Below, piece by piece: positions 1-6,060 of a stretch of DNA of 8,190 nt. The DNA is from JBGPIK01 sp041484845 (lineage in GTDB: Bacteria > Desulfobacterota > Binatia > UBA9968), in NCBI GenBank assembly GCA_041484845.1, contig JBGPIK010000313.1, forward strand, positions 1-8,190, given 5' to 3'. The translations under genes and the position numbers were made by a program. The notes below the pieces were generated by a model. The model did no database searches. It saw nothing but the letters and a program-made list of their open reading frames with translations, and was not told the DNA's origin. How positions within the stretch are numbered: position 1 is the stretch's first letter; the number at the start of each line of letters is the position of its first letter.

Positions 1-336
1 GTTTTCTCCGCTTAAAAAGATATAAATCGCTTTTTCATTAAACATGGGTTTATAGCCAGTGACTGAAACCCTCGTCGGATAGCCGTCCGGATGCAAACGG
101 GAAAGGGTCTCCCTGAACTTTTCCACAGGGACGTAGCGTTTTGCCGCATCCGATAATTGAGCGTAGCCTTGCTCGACATTTCGCTTCACGAACACAACCT
201 CGGCAAATTCGAGGGCCCGCTTTTTGGCGAGATCTTCATCGTGTTTAATGGATGGCGAGCAACCGATAAAGCCAAGAGACATAATCATCGCAATCAAACA
301 TCGCCGGATCGAAAATCTTCCTGGATGGTTTTTCAA
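1..336 (-). CDS. Predicted lipoprotein, C-terminus off the left edge
   Basis: Open reading frame running off position 1; 112 codons are visible. The start I choose is TTG at 336-334, which gives a basic N-terminus (KNHPGRFSIRR), a hydrophobic stretch and a lipobox-like FIGC with Cys at residue 26. That is a plausible lipoprotein signal peptide, although Phe at -3 is not ideal. ATG at 288 would remove the basic n-region. A G-rich stretch (346-350) lies 9 bases upstream. The TTG overlaps the TGA of the upstream kinase-BON gene as TTGA, so translational coupling is likely. The mature part is helical and charged (KRALEFAEVVFVKRN) and then turns to beta-type sequence near YPTRVSVTGYKP. This could fit an NTF2-like or small periplasmic lipoprotein fold, but I do not recognise a family. 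Function unknown. Confidence 0.7.
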   Translation of the reverse strand, partial: MKNHPGRFSIRRCLIAMIMSLGFIGCSPSIKHDEDLAKKRALEFAEVVFVKRNVEQGYAQLSDAAKRYVPVEKFRETLSRLHPDGYPTRVSVTGYKPMFNEKAIYIFLSGEN

Positions 337-1136
337 GACAGGTATCCCCCAAAATCCGTGGTTACCTGATTCACACCGGGAACTCTTTCCGCCACTTTGA
401 CCACTTGCGTTTGGGAAACACCGGTCTGGTTAATAGCTGAAATGTAGACGTGCCCCTTTTCCGCGCGCACGTCAAAAACCCAACCGCTGCATTCCTGCGA
501 CGCCGCTAACGAGGCGTGCACCTTCGCAGCCAGGGACAAATTCTCGAATTGCTGTTCCGACAAAGCTGTGGGTTGGTACTCTTCGAGTTGCGCAGCTTCG
601 ACAATGATCCGCTTTGCCGACTCCAAGCTCATATGGCCGAGATTGAGCACGAGGTCGTAGCGGGTCGGATCACGCCAGTCCGCTCCAAACATTGCCATGA
701 GCCGGCGGCTGCGCGCCTCATCGGTGATTTCAATATAGCGGCGCGCCTCTTCCTCGGTGACGTTTTGCCGGGCTTTGACTTGCTCGATACGGAACTCCAT
801 CGGCGCAGTCAAAAGGATTTTGATCACATGGCGAACACTCTGCAAGAGCTCATGTCCCGAATGCCCATGATAGACGAGCGTGTCGCCCAGGACGGCTTCG
901 CAAAGCGCGGCTTGAAGAGTGACCCGGTACCGTTCAAAATCCGGCGATAGGCGCTCCCACTCCTGCGACGCATTTGTCAAAATCCCGCTGAGCTTGAGTT
1001 CGATGATCCCGTAATGCCGCGCCGCTTCGACAAGCTCGGCGCGCCCCCAACAGCGATATTCCAACGCCGCCGCCACCGCTTCAGCCAACTCCTGACCATT
1101 ACCCGAAGCACCCTGATAGATTGTGATGATTGGCAT
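333..1136 (-). CDS. Cytidylate kinase-like protein with C-terminal BON domain
   Basis: A 267-residue protein. Residues 1-185 match the cytidylate kinase-like (Cytidylate_kin2) pattern: an N-terminal beta strand and nucleotide loop (PIITIYQGASGNGQ, residues 2-15), an EERLAE-type helix, the middle block ILLTAPMEFRIEQVKARQNV (108-127), EEEARRYIEITDEARS (128-143) and DPTRYDLVLNLGHMS (156-170). The loop has GxxGxGQ, not the Lys of a classical Walker A; many members of this family lack that Lys, so phosphotransfer is unproven. Residues about 203-262 resemble a BON domain (AAKVHASLAAS, then VPGVNQVTTDF), a module linked to phospholipid or envelope binding. I start at ATG 1136 because AGGAGG lies 6 bases upstream; an ATG at 1154 would put that site inside the gene. 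The stop overlaps the start of the lipoprotein gene. Confident on family, not on substrate. Confidence 0.85.
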   Translation of the reverse strand: MPIITIYQGASGNGQELAEAVAAALEYRCWGRAELVEAARHYGIIELKLSGILTNASQEWERLSPDFERYRVTLQAALCEAVLGDTLVYHGHSGHELLQSVRHVIKILLTAPMEFRIEQVKARQNVTEEEARRYIEITDEARSRRLMAMFGADWRDPTRYDLVLNLGHMSLESAKRIIVEAAQLEEYQPTALSEQQFENLSLAAKVHASLAASQECSGWVFDVRAEKGHVYISAINQTGVSQTQVVKVAERVPGVNQVTTDFGGYLS

Positions 1137-1142
1137 TACGAC

Positions 1143-1148
1143 CCTCCT
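1143..1148 (-). promoter_or_regulatory. Strong ribosome binding site of the kinase-BON gene
   Basis: Minus-strand AGGAGG, 6 bases before ATG 1136. It decides the start in favour of MPIITIY over the upstream ATG at 1154, whose reading frame runs through this site. Confidence 0.8.
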
Positions 1149-1528
1149 TTCCAATTTTCACGCGCAGCGTGAGGTCATTGATCGTCGTGTTTCTCACCAC
1201 CACAGAATCATCCTGAGCGGCCCTAAATAACCAACATGATAGAAATGGTAGAGCAAACGCACGAGTCGCACAACTCGAGTGACGGCTCTGGGGCCAGATC
1301 GCATTCCGTTTCCATGAAAATGATTCGATTGCCGCTTTTCTACCGCTGTGGCCATCGCTGTCAATCAAACGAGCCGATCGTTTAGATATTTCTGAACCGA
1401 GGGCTACAGGAGGGTTTTACTGACGGCCGGCCGAACACGATCCAACGGATTATTTTTGTTTCTCTTGCAAGGAAGCAGAGCGCGCGGTTGGGGTCAACCC
1501 ACTCGTGCGCAAAGATATCCCTCGCGCC
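1149..1528. other. Intergenic interval, no gene supported
   Basis: About 380 bases between the coiled-coil gene and the kinase-BON gene. It holds a perfect 5-bp hairpin, GGTTG-GGGT-CAACC, at 1486-1499, downstream of the coiled-coil gene stop. No T-run follows on either strand, so I do not call it a terminator. An AT-richer patch lies near 1449-1463, but I find no well-spaced -35/-10 pair for the minus strand. A minus-strand frame (1368-1099) reaches into the kinase gene, but it has odd composition, no ribosome binding site and no family resemblance, so I treat it as spurious. The promoter for the kinase-BON/lipoprotein pair presumably lies here. Confidence 0.5.
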
Positions 1529-1831
1529 TCACCTCTCCGGCGAAGCGGCATAAATTCCACTTTCTCTAAAATGGCGTATCCATGCGCGTAGATCGCGCTC
1601 CATGAAGATGATTTCTTTCAGGGAAATCACTAATACGGCGCTGGTTTTGCCTTCTTGTTCGCATTCAGAGTGCGCTTCTTCGAGTTTTCTGGCCAAGGCT
1701 TCGACAATAGCTTTGCGCTCTTTTTTTTCCAGCTCTGCGAGTTTAGCTAATTTTTTTTCCCGTCGTTGCTTAACGACAACTCCTATGCTTTTGAAGAACT
1801 GTCTCAGTTTATTGCCCACCGCTGCGAACAT
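1529..1831 (-). CDS. Small charged coiled-coil protein, unknown function
   Basis: 100 residues. The start is ATG 1831, with AAGGAGG 7 bases upstream, a strong signal that this is a real gene. The N-terminus is short and amphipathic (MFAAVGNKLRQFFKSIG). Residues about 20-60 are very rich in Lys, Glu, Ala and Leu (KKLAKLAELEKKERKAIVEA) with heptad-like spacing, which predicts a long helix or coiled coil. The C-terminal third (SLKEIIFMERDLRAWIRHF) also looks helical. There is no signal peptide, no Cys pair and no catalytic motif. I recognise no family. It stands alone, with 187 bases to the peptidase gene upstream and nearly 400 to the kinase gene downstream. The DNA has local A/T runs over the Lys codons, unlike its neighbours. 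Confidence 0.7.
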   Translation of the reverse strand: MFAAVGNKLRQFFKSIGVVVKQRREKKLAKLAELEKKERKAIVEALARKLEEAHSECEQEGKTSAVLVISLKEIIFMERDLRAWIRHFRESGIYAASPER

Positions 1832-1838
1832 AAATCAG

Positions 1839-1845
1839 CCTCCTT
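1839..1845 (-). promoter_or_regulatory. Strong ribosome binding site of the coiled-coil gene
   Basis: Minus-strand AAGGAGG, 7 bases before ATG 1831. This near-consensus site is the main evidence that the short gene is translated. Confidence 0.75.
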
Positions 1846-2023
1846 ACCTGTCCGGCTTCCGACAACCGTCTCGAGTCGACTTTTGCGTGGCACGAGCGAT
1901 TTTTCAACCCGCCAAGCAAATCACCGCTTCTAAAGCAGGAACGCCGCCCGAGACGAAGGGTTTGCTTTGCAATTGGCTCGTAATCGCCCGATCGGAACCG
2001 GCCTCAGCCTATGAGTCGATGCG

Positions 2024-2884
2024 TCAGCTATCGAGCGCAATACTCCCCGCTCCTGTAATAAAACATACCGGCATCCGCTCCGTGTTGCGCGCGTAGCCGA
2101 TCCTGCCGTTTCCGTCGATGACGATAAGACCTCCCGTACCGCCGGTCTTTTGCGCGAGCAACCTAACTGCTTGATGAGCAGCGGCTTGAGAATCAGCGCC
2201 GGTCTTCAATAATTCCACAGCGCTCTTCCCCATCACGAGCCGCATGATGGCCTCACCGTTCCCGGTACACGAAACCCCGCCAAAAGCATCCGCGTACGTG
2301 CCGCAACCCGGCAACGGGGAATCCCCGACTCTCCCGGGAAGTTTATTGAACGTTCCGCCGGTCGATGTCGCCGCGGCAATTTTACCACTTGCGTCGAACG
2401 CCACACATCCGACGGTCCCGTGTTTTTCTTTCCAATGATTACGTTCCGCTGCGACGATGAGCGCCTCGGGATCGCATTCGGGAAATCCAATCTGGCGCGC
2501 GAATGCCAGTGCGCCGTCACCAACGAGCAGGACGTGACGCCCGTCTTCCATCACGCGGCGCGCCAGCTGAATCGGGTTTTTCACCCCTTGCACGGCTGCC
2601 ACCGAGCCCGCGCGGAGCGTATTTCCGTCCATGATCGCCGCGTCCATCTCCACTCTTCCCAGGGCATTGAGCGCCGAGCCGGTGCCCGCGTTAAAAAGCG
2701 GATCATCTTCGAGCGCGGCGACGGCTTCTTCGACGGCGTCCAACGCCGAGCCGCCTTGCTGAAGAATTTTCCATCCCGTCAATGCAGCTGCGCGACAACC
2801 GTCGAGCCGCGGCGGCAACTCATCATCGCGGATGCGCCCGGCGCCCCCGTGAACGATAATAGCAGGTTCGAATTGCACTGGCAT
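2024..2884 (-). CDS. Isoaspartyl peptidase / type-2 (Ntn-hydrolase) L-asparaginase
   Basis: 286 residues; family members are usually about 290-320. Proteins of this family self-cleave and use the new N-terminal Thr to hydrolyse isoaspartyl dipeptides and asparagine. Visible landmarks: IIVHGGAG (9-16), DPLFNAGTGSALN (61-73), EMDAAIMDG (79-87), the cleavage and nucleophile site HGTVGCVA with Thr157, STGG (174-177), the substrate-binding block GRVGDSPLPGCGTYAD (184-199) with Arg185 and Asp188, and CTGNGE (206-211) with Thr207-Gly208. These align in order and spacing with the Escherichia coli enzyme (Thr179, Arg207, Asp210, Thr230). The alpha subunit would be residues 1-156 and the beta subunit 157-286. 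There is no signal peptide, so it is probably cytoplasmic. The ATG at 2884 has no clear ribosome binding site, but IIVHGGAG begins within 10 residues, so little room is left for another start. All catalytic residues are present, so it should be active. Confidence 0.95.
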   Translation of the reverse strand: MPVQFEPAIIVHGGAGRIRDDELPPRLDGCRAAALTGWKILQQGGSALDAVEEAVAALEDDPLFNAGTGSALNALGRVEMDAAIMDGNTLRAGSVAAVQGVKNPIQLARRVMEDGRHVLLVGDGALAFARQIGFPECDPEALIVAAERNHWKEKHGTVGCVAFDASGKIAAATSTGGTFNKLPGRVGDSPLPGCGTYADAFGGVSCTGNGEAIMRLVMGKSAVELLKTGADSQAAAHQAVRLLAQKTGGTGGLIVIDGNGRIGYARNTERMPVCFITGAGSIALDS

Positions 2885-2941
2885 GAGATGAGATAAACTG
2901 ACGTTCTCGCTCGTTGGTTGATGAGAATGACTCAGACCCGG

Positions 2942-3187
2942 CTACGACGAGATATCGAGCTGATCGCGCGGCTTGTCATTCGGCCCCGGGAAAATACGCG
3001 CGCCGCCGGCGTCGTCATCAACTAGAATCGAAAGCTTAGGACCGGCCTTAGCCGCCTTCAATATCAACTTACCGTCGTCTCCCTTGGGAGCCAATTTGAA
3101 ATGAGCGTCCAGCTCAAAGACATTGGGCGCAATCGAGGCGCAATGACTGTCGCCACAGCACTCATCTCGAACAATGATGACTTTCAC
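2942..3187 (-). CDS. Small ferredoxin-like protein with incomplete cluster ligands
   Basis: 81 residues from GTG 3187. The N-terminus VKVIIVRDECCGDSHCASIA and the following PNVFELD match the single-cluster 3Fe-4S/4Fe-4S ferredoxins, which read roughly MKVxVDxxxCxGxGxCxxxAPxVF and accompany cytochrome P450s and other oxygenases. Cys10 and Cys16 have the usual spacing and an extra Cys11 is present. The distal Cys, normally in a CP pair near the C-terminus, is replaced: the sequence reads AAKAGPKLSI. A Pro/Asp-rich tail (ARIFPGPNDKPRDQLD) follows. The GTG start is chosen because family homology begins exactly there and GGAGGT lies just upstream, although the spacing is short. An ATG at 3268 would add 27 residues unlike the family and has no ribosome binding site. 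Whether it still carries a cluster is open. Confidence 0.7.
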   Translation of the reverse strand: MKVIIVRDECCGDSHCASIAPNVFELDAHFKLAPKGDDGKLILKAAKAGPKLSILVDDDAGGARIFPGPNDKPRDQLDISS

Positions 3188-3190
3188 GTT

Positions 3191-3196
3191 ACCTCC
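3191..3196 (-). promoter_or_regulatory. Ribosome binding site supporting the GTG start of the ferredoxin-like gene
   Basis: Minus-strand GGAGGT, only 3 bases before GTG 3187. The spacing is tight, but the ATG 81 bases further upstream has no such site. Confidence 0.5.
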
Positions 3197-3311
3197 GCGT
3201 TGGAGGGATCCGGCCCATGTCCGTAACGACAACTCCACGATGACTGACTCATTCGATACCTGTTCCATGTTTGAATCTTAATCAACCGGGCCGAGGCTAG
3301 CAAGTACCCTT

Positions 3312-4175
3312 TCATCGACCTAAATGGATGGCCGCGTTGCCGGCCACGACACTCAGGATGCCGAGGACGATGCGCCAGTTGATCGGCTCCACGTCGCGCA
3401 AAAAGATTCTCGCTTCAATCAGTGCCCACACCGGATAACTGGCCGCGATCGGCGCAATCACCACCACGCGGCCGATGCTCAACGCCGTAATAATGCACAG
3501 GATCGAAACCGTTTCGAACAGCCCGGTGCAGATGAACGGCACGATGGCTCGGCGGTTCCAGTCGAGCCGCTGCGACCGCGGCGATACGGCCAGATAAATT
3601 AAGAACCCTGCCAGGGAGACCGTTCCCATGAGCGCGGAGAAAAAAAGCGGCTCATTGGCCATGCTTAACACGTAACTCCGGATCGGATGATTCATTCCCG
3701 TGAGACACGCCGCGCCAAGCGGCAAGAGCAAGTGCCGACGCCTGAAGTTGCGCAGCTGCTCCTCAGGCTTCCACGAAACGAGAACGATGCCGATGACAAC
3801 CAGGAAGGTACCGGCAATGATCAAGGCCGTGGTGGTTTCCTTCAGCAGCGCAATGGCCAGGCTGGCGCTGATAAGCGGGCTGACGGACTGGAGCGCGCTG
3901 CTGCGCGAAGCGCCGATTTTCTCGACGCCCGTGTACGCCAGTAACCGAACGCCCAACTGAGTGATGCCGACAAGGCTGAACAGAGCCACCCCTTCCCAAG
4001 GCACGGCATGAATGCCGCCGGTTGCAAAGACGCCACTCCACAGCAGAAGGTTTTGCATCAAGATGGAAACTAACGTGACGGTCGTCGGCGTCGAATATTT
4101 AAGTCCGCGACGCGCCGAGATGAGCGCCGAAGCGTAGCTGACGGCCGTAATGAAGGCGAGCAGTTGTCCCGACAT
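3312..4175 (-). CDS. EamA/DMT-family membrane transporter
   Basis: 287 residues in about ten hydrophobic segments arranged as two EamA repeats (about 1-135 and 150-287). Repeat 1 ends with SALQSVSPLISASLAIALLK then ETTTALIIAGTFLVVIGIVL. Repeat 2 ends with VVVIAPIAASYPVWALIEAR then WRIVLGILSVVAGNAAI. Both show the typical Pro in the ninth-type helix, an acidic residue after it and a Gly-rich last helix. A basic loop (RNFRRRH, 142-148) joins the halves. Family members export or import amino acids, nucleotide sugars or other small metabolites across the inner membrane; the substrate cannot be read from sequence. The start is uncertain: ATG 4175 gives a clean first helix (MSGQLLAFITAVSY), whereas TTG 4199 would add RPRHRTL; neither has a good ribosome binding site. 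It is not tightly linked to the downstream ferredoxin-like gene. Confidence 0.9.
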   Translation of the reverse strand: MSGQLLAFITAVSYASALISARRGLKYSTPTTVTLVSILMQNLLLWSGVFATGGIHAVPWEGVALFSLVGITQLGVRLLAYTGVEKIGASRSSALQSVSPLISASLAIALLKETTTALIIAGTFLVVIGIVLVSWKPEEQLRNFRRRHLLLPLGAACLTGMNHPIRSYVLSMANEPLFFSALMGTVSLAGFLIYLAVSPRSQRLDWNRRAIVPFICTGLFETVSILCIITALSIGRVVVIAPIAASYPVWALIEARIFLRDVEPINWRIVLGILSVVAGNAAIHLGR

Positions 4176-4313
4176 CAAGGTCCGATGCCGTGGGCGCAAC
4201 TCGATGCCGGGTGAAGCGGATGAGACATGAGCGGCCGGTGAAAAGACTTAGGTCGTCGAATCTCCTCTCTCCAGTCTCGAAACTCAGACGAAGGCCAAAG
4301 CGCACCAAACGTG

Positions 4314-4345
4314 GGGCTAGCTATCATCATGGTTGATCCTAGCCC
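4314..4345. repeat. Interrupted inverted repeat (GGGCTAG / CTAGCCC)
   Basis: GGGCTAG (4314-4320) pairs perfectly with CTAGCCC (4339-4345). Inside it, ATCA (4323-4326) pairs with TGAT (4334-4337) around a 7-base loop, giving an 11-bp interrupted hairpin. No T-run follows on either strand, so it is not an obvious terminator. An operator for the permease promoter is possible but unsupported. Confidence 0.45.
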
Positions 4346-4393
4346 GGATGATTCACCGTACGAGGGAAAAGCATCACACACGGTAAACCGAGG

Positions 4394-4476
4394 GGCGAGC
4401 CTTGGAGCGAGCGGGCACAGGAGCGTATAGGCCCGCTGACGTGTAGGCTGCTTGGCTACAAGCTCGCGTTTTTTTT
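4394..4476 (+). ncRNA. Candidate structured small RNA or terminator with T8 tail
   Basis: Three nested or adjacent helices can be drawn on the plus strand. An outer stem pairs GCGAGC (4395-4400) with GCTCGC (4462-4467), extendable by TTG (4402-4404) with CAA (4459-4461) across a bulged C. It encloses a perfect 7-bp stem, AGCGGGC (4410-4416) with GCCCGCT (4431-4437), and a shorter stem, GTAG (4443-4446) with CTAC (4456-4459); the CAA extension competes with this last stem for C4459. Eight T (4469-4476) follow one base after the outer stem. The fold plus T-run looks like a small RNA ending in its own intrinsic terminator. No plus-strand gene lies upstream that would need a terminator. It is not a canonical tRNA: no TTCRA loop and no 5-7-5 anticodon arm on either strand. 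I recognise no Rfam family. Confidence 0.35.
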
Positions 4477-4592
4477 CGTAGTACGCTTCACCACTTTAAT
4501 ATGCAGGCGTCCTCAAGGTACCGGCCCATTGCCCGCGACCGGAGAGGCTTGCTCCTCGGTAGCTGTCACCCGTGAATAATCCAGGCTAGCTG

Positions 4593-4608
4593 CAATACTG
4601 TTCACTTA
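4593..4608 (+). repeat. Left inverted repeat of the IS4-family element
   Basis: CAATACTGTTCACTTA matches the reverse complement of 6042-6057 (CAATACTGTTCATTTA) at 15 of 16 positions. Confidence 0.9.
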
Positions 4609-4629
4609 GAGTCCTATTTGTGGTATCCT
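4601..4629 (+). promoter_or_regulatory. Possible transposase promoter overlapping the left IS end
   Basis: TTCACT (4601-4606), a 17-base spacer and TATCCT (4624-4629); each box matches 4 of 6 sigma-70 consensus bases. The -35 box lies within the inverted repeat, an arrangement that would let transposase bound at the end repress its own transcription. Moderate match only. Confidence 0.35.
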
Positions 4630-4644
4630 GTGGGGAAATCCGAC

Positions 4645-4650
4645 AGGAGG
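4645..4650 (+). promoter_or_regulatory. Ribosome binding site of the transposase gene
   Basis: AGGAGG, 7 bases before ATG 4658, a consensus site. It fixes the transposase start at MARTVAELP. Confidence 0.8.
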
Positions 4651-4657
4651 ACCGCGT

Positions 4658-6044
4658 ATGGCACGAACCGTTGCCGAGCTTCCCAGTGGTGCGCGCATTA
4701 CCGATTTCATCAGTTTGGGTGTTTTGACCAAGACGTTTCCGCTCACCGCAATCCGAGCTGTGCTCGGGAGTACGGGTAAGGCGAGCCTTAGACAAAGGGA
4801 TCTTCCCGCTCACGTGGTGGTTTACTACGTGATTGCACTGGCGTTGTACATGCAGTCGTCGTACCGCGAGGTTCTGCGTTGCCTTCTGGAGGGGATACAG
4901 TGGCTTTTGGAACCTGCAGCGGTGGTTAAGGTAGCCGGCAAATCGGGTATCTCTCAGGCGCGTACGCGCTTGGGGTGGAAGCCGATGCAACAACTGCACG
5001 ATGATATTGTGAAACCCATTGCTGTTAAGTCGACGAAAGGCGCTTGGTATCGAGGCTGGCGACTGGTCAGTCTCGATGGCAGCACGTTGGACATCGTCGA
5101 TGAGAAGGAAAATGAAAAGGCTTTCGCCCGACCTTCTGCCAGCCGGGGCAACAGTGCCTTTCCCCAGCTGCGGTTTGTATCCTTGGTCGAGAACGGCACC
5201 CATGTGTTGTTTGCCACCCGCATGGGAAGCATTAAAACCGGGGAGATAACGCTTGCCAAGGAGGTGCTGACGGCTCTTGAGAAAGGGATGTTGTGCCTTG
5301 CTGATCGGAACTTCTTTGGGTTCGAATTGTGGAACCAGGCGCGTGGGAGCCGAGCGGATCTGCTCTGGAGAGTGAAAAAGAACCTGCGCCTTCCATGCGA
5401 GAAAAGACTGCCCGATGGCTCTTACCTGAGCCGAGTCTACCGATCGCCGAAGGACCAGCGTCACGGGAGCAACGGGGTTACCCTTCGAGTCGTCGAATAC
5501 AGACTGGAGGGAGTCCAGGGTGCCGAGCCCATCTACTGATTGCTGACCACGATTGTGGAGCATGAAGCTGCGCCGGCCACTGAGTTGGCGGCGCTCTATC
5601 ATGAACGCTGGGAAATCGAGACGGCTTTGGACGAACTCAAGACCCATTTGCGCGGCTCCAGAATTGTCTTACGCAGCAAGACTCCGGATTTGGTGAAGCA
5701 GGAGTTCTATGGCTTAATGATGGCCCACTTCGCCATTCGCGGGCTGATGCATGAGGCGGCCCTGAGAGCAGCGGATGAAGATCCGGATCGACTCTCTTTT
5801 CTCCACGCCGTACGCGTCGTGCGCAGGAAAATCGCGAGGTTCGCCTCCCTTCCCCCCTCAGCACAGGAAAGCCTTTCATGAACGTGTTCTGTCGGAGATT
5901 CTTGAAGAACGGGTGGTATCGAGTCGATCGCGCTGTAATCCCAGAGGAGTCAAACGAAAGATGGGCAACTATCCACTCCGACCGCGCAACCGGTCGCGCA
6001 CAAACAAAATTAACGTCGAAAATCATATCAGAATCATTAATTAA
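4658..6044 (+). pseudogene. IS4-family DDE transposase, interrupted by a stop and a frameshift
   Basis: The reading frame starts at ATG 4658. Residues about 10-85 (RITDFISLGVLTKTF onward) look like the IS4 N-terminal DNA-binding domain. The catalytic core shows the first Asp in LVSLDGSTLD (Asp140) and the second in CLADRNFF (Asp216). At codon 294 an in-frame TGA (5537-5539) interrupts PIY-stop-LLTTIVEHE, where relatives usually have Arg; CGA to TGA is a single transition. The same frame then continues through YHERWEIETALDELK, a perfect Y(2)R(3)E(6)K signature with Glu321. At a run of six C (5852-5857) the frame must shift by one base to continue as PPQHRKAFHERVLSEILEER, then NPRGVKRKMGNYPLR, and end at TAA 6042-6044 inside the right repeat. 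Repaired length is about 461 residues, normal for the family. Without readthrough the product is 293 residues and lacks the catalytic Glu. Confidence 0.9.
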
Positions 6045-6057
6045 ATGAACAGTATTG
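6042..6057 (-). repeat. Right inverted repeat of the IS4-family element
   Basis: TAAATGAACAGTATTG, reverse complement of the left end with one mismatch. The TAA stop of the repaired transposase frame forms its inner edge. Confidence 0.9.
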
Positions 6058-6060
6058 GGG

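Larger units (their letters stand above)
4176..4592. other. Non-coding interval upstream of the permease
   Basis: 417 bases between the permease start and the left IS end, with no supportable gene; the short minus-strand frames here have no family resemblance or ribosome binding site. It holds an imperfect hairpin (4314-4345), a small CGGT-AA-ACCG palindrome (4381-4390), a three-way-junction-like fold with a T8 tail (4394-4476) and a weaker hairpin around 4536-4560 (ACCGGAG against CTCCTCGGT). Before the IS arrived, this interval would have been directly downstream of the amidohydrolase that now ends at 6061, so it combines that gene's downstream region with the permease promoter region. Confidence 0.6.
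4593..6057 (+). mobile_element. IS4-family insertion sequence with decayed transposase
   Basis: A 1465-bp element bounded by 16-bp inverted repeats differing at one position. It holds one transposase gene that fills the element almost end to end, as in IS4-group elements: an Nterm_IS4-like N-terminus, a DDE_Tnp_1 core and the Y(2)R(3)E(6)K signature. The reconstructed reading frame ends inside the right repeat. A clean target duplication is not visible: GGCTAG occurs next to both ends (4584-4589 and 6059-6064) but does not abut them exactly. The right end lies 3 bp beyond the stop codon of the downstream-strand amidohydrolase, so no host gene is visibly cut. With near-identical ends but two coding lesions, the copy looks recently inactivated; the ends could still be moved by an intact relative. 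Confidence 0.9.

Noticed and set aside
1200..1222. AATCATCCTGAGCGGCC, resembling part of another dispersed repeat type (CATCCTGAGCGAAGCG)
   Set aside because: Only about 13 bases match and there are no flanking inverted arms, so chance is likely.
1099..1368. An 89-codon minus-strand frame upstream of the kinase-BON gene
   Set aside because: It overlaps the kinase start region in another frame, shows no domain and no ribosome binding site, and its Ser/Arg-rich composition is typical of spurious frames.
1486..1499. GGTTG-GGGT-CAACC hairpin as terminator of the coiled-coil gene
   Set aside because: The stem is only 5 bp and no T-run follows on the minus strand.
2863..2882. GGTTCGAATTGC as a tRNA T-loop
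   Set aside because: It lies inside the isoaspartyl peptidase coding sequence and the flanking bases do not form a T stem.
4394..4468. tRNA gene on either strand, suggested by 74-base length and a closing stem
   Set aside because: There is no TTCRA-type loop and no 5-7-5 anticodon arm, and the D-arm-like part lacks the GG pair; the helices do not fit a cloverleaf.
4586..5647. A 353-codon open frame on the minus strand opposite the transposase
   Set aside because: It is antisense to a clearly recognisable IS4 transposase, ends in the inverted repeat, has low-complexity Arg/Gln/Ser-rich composition and no ribosome binding site.
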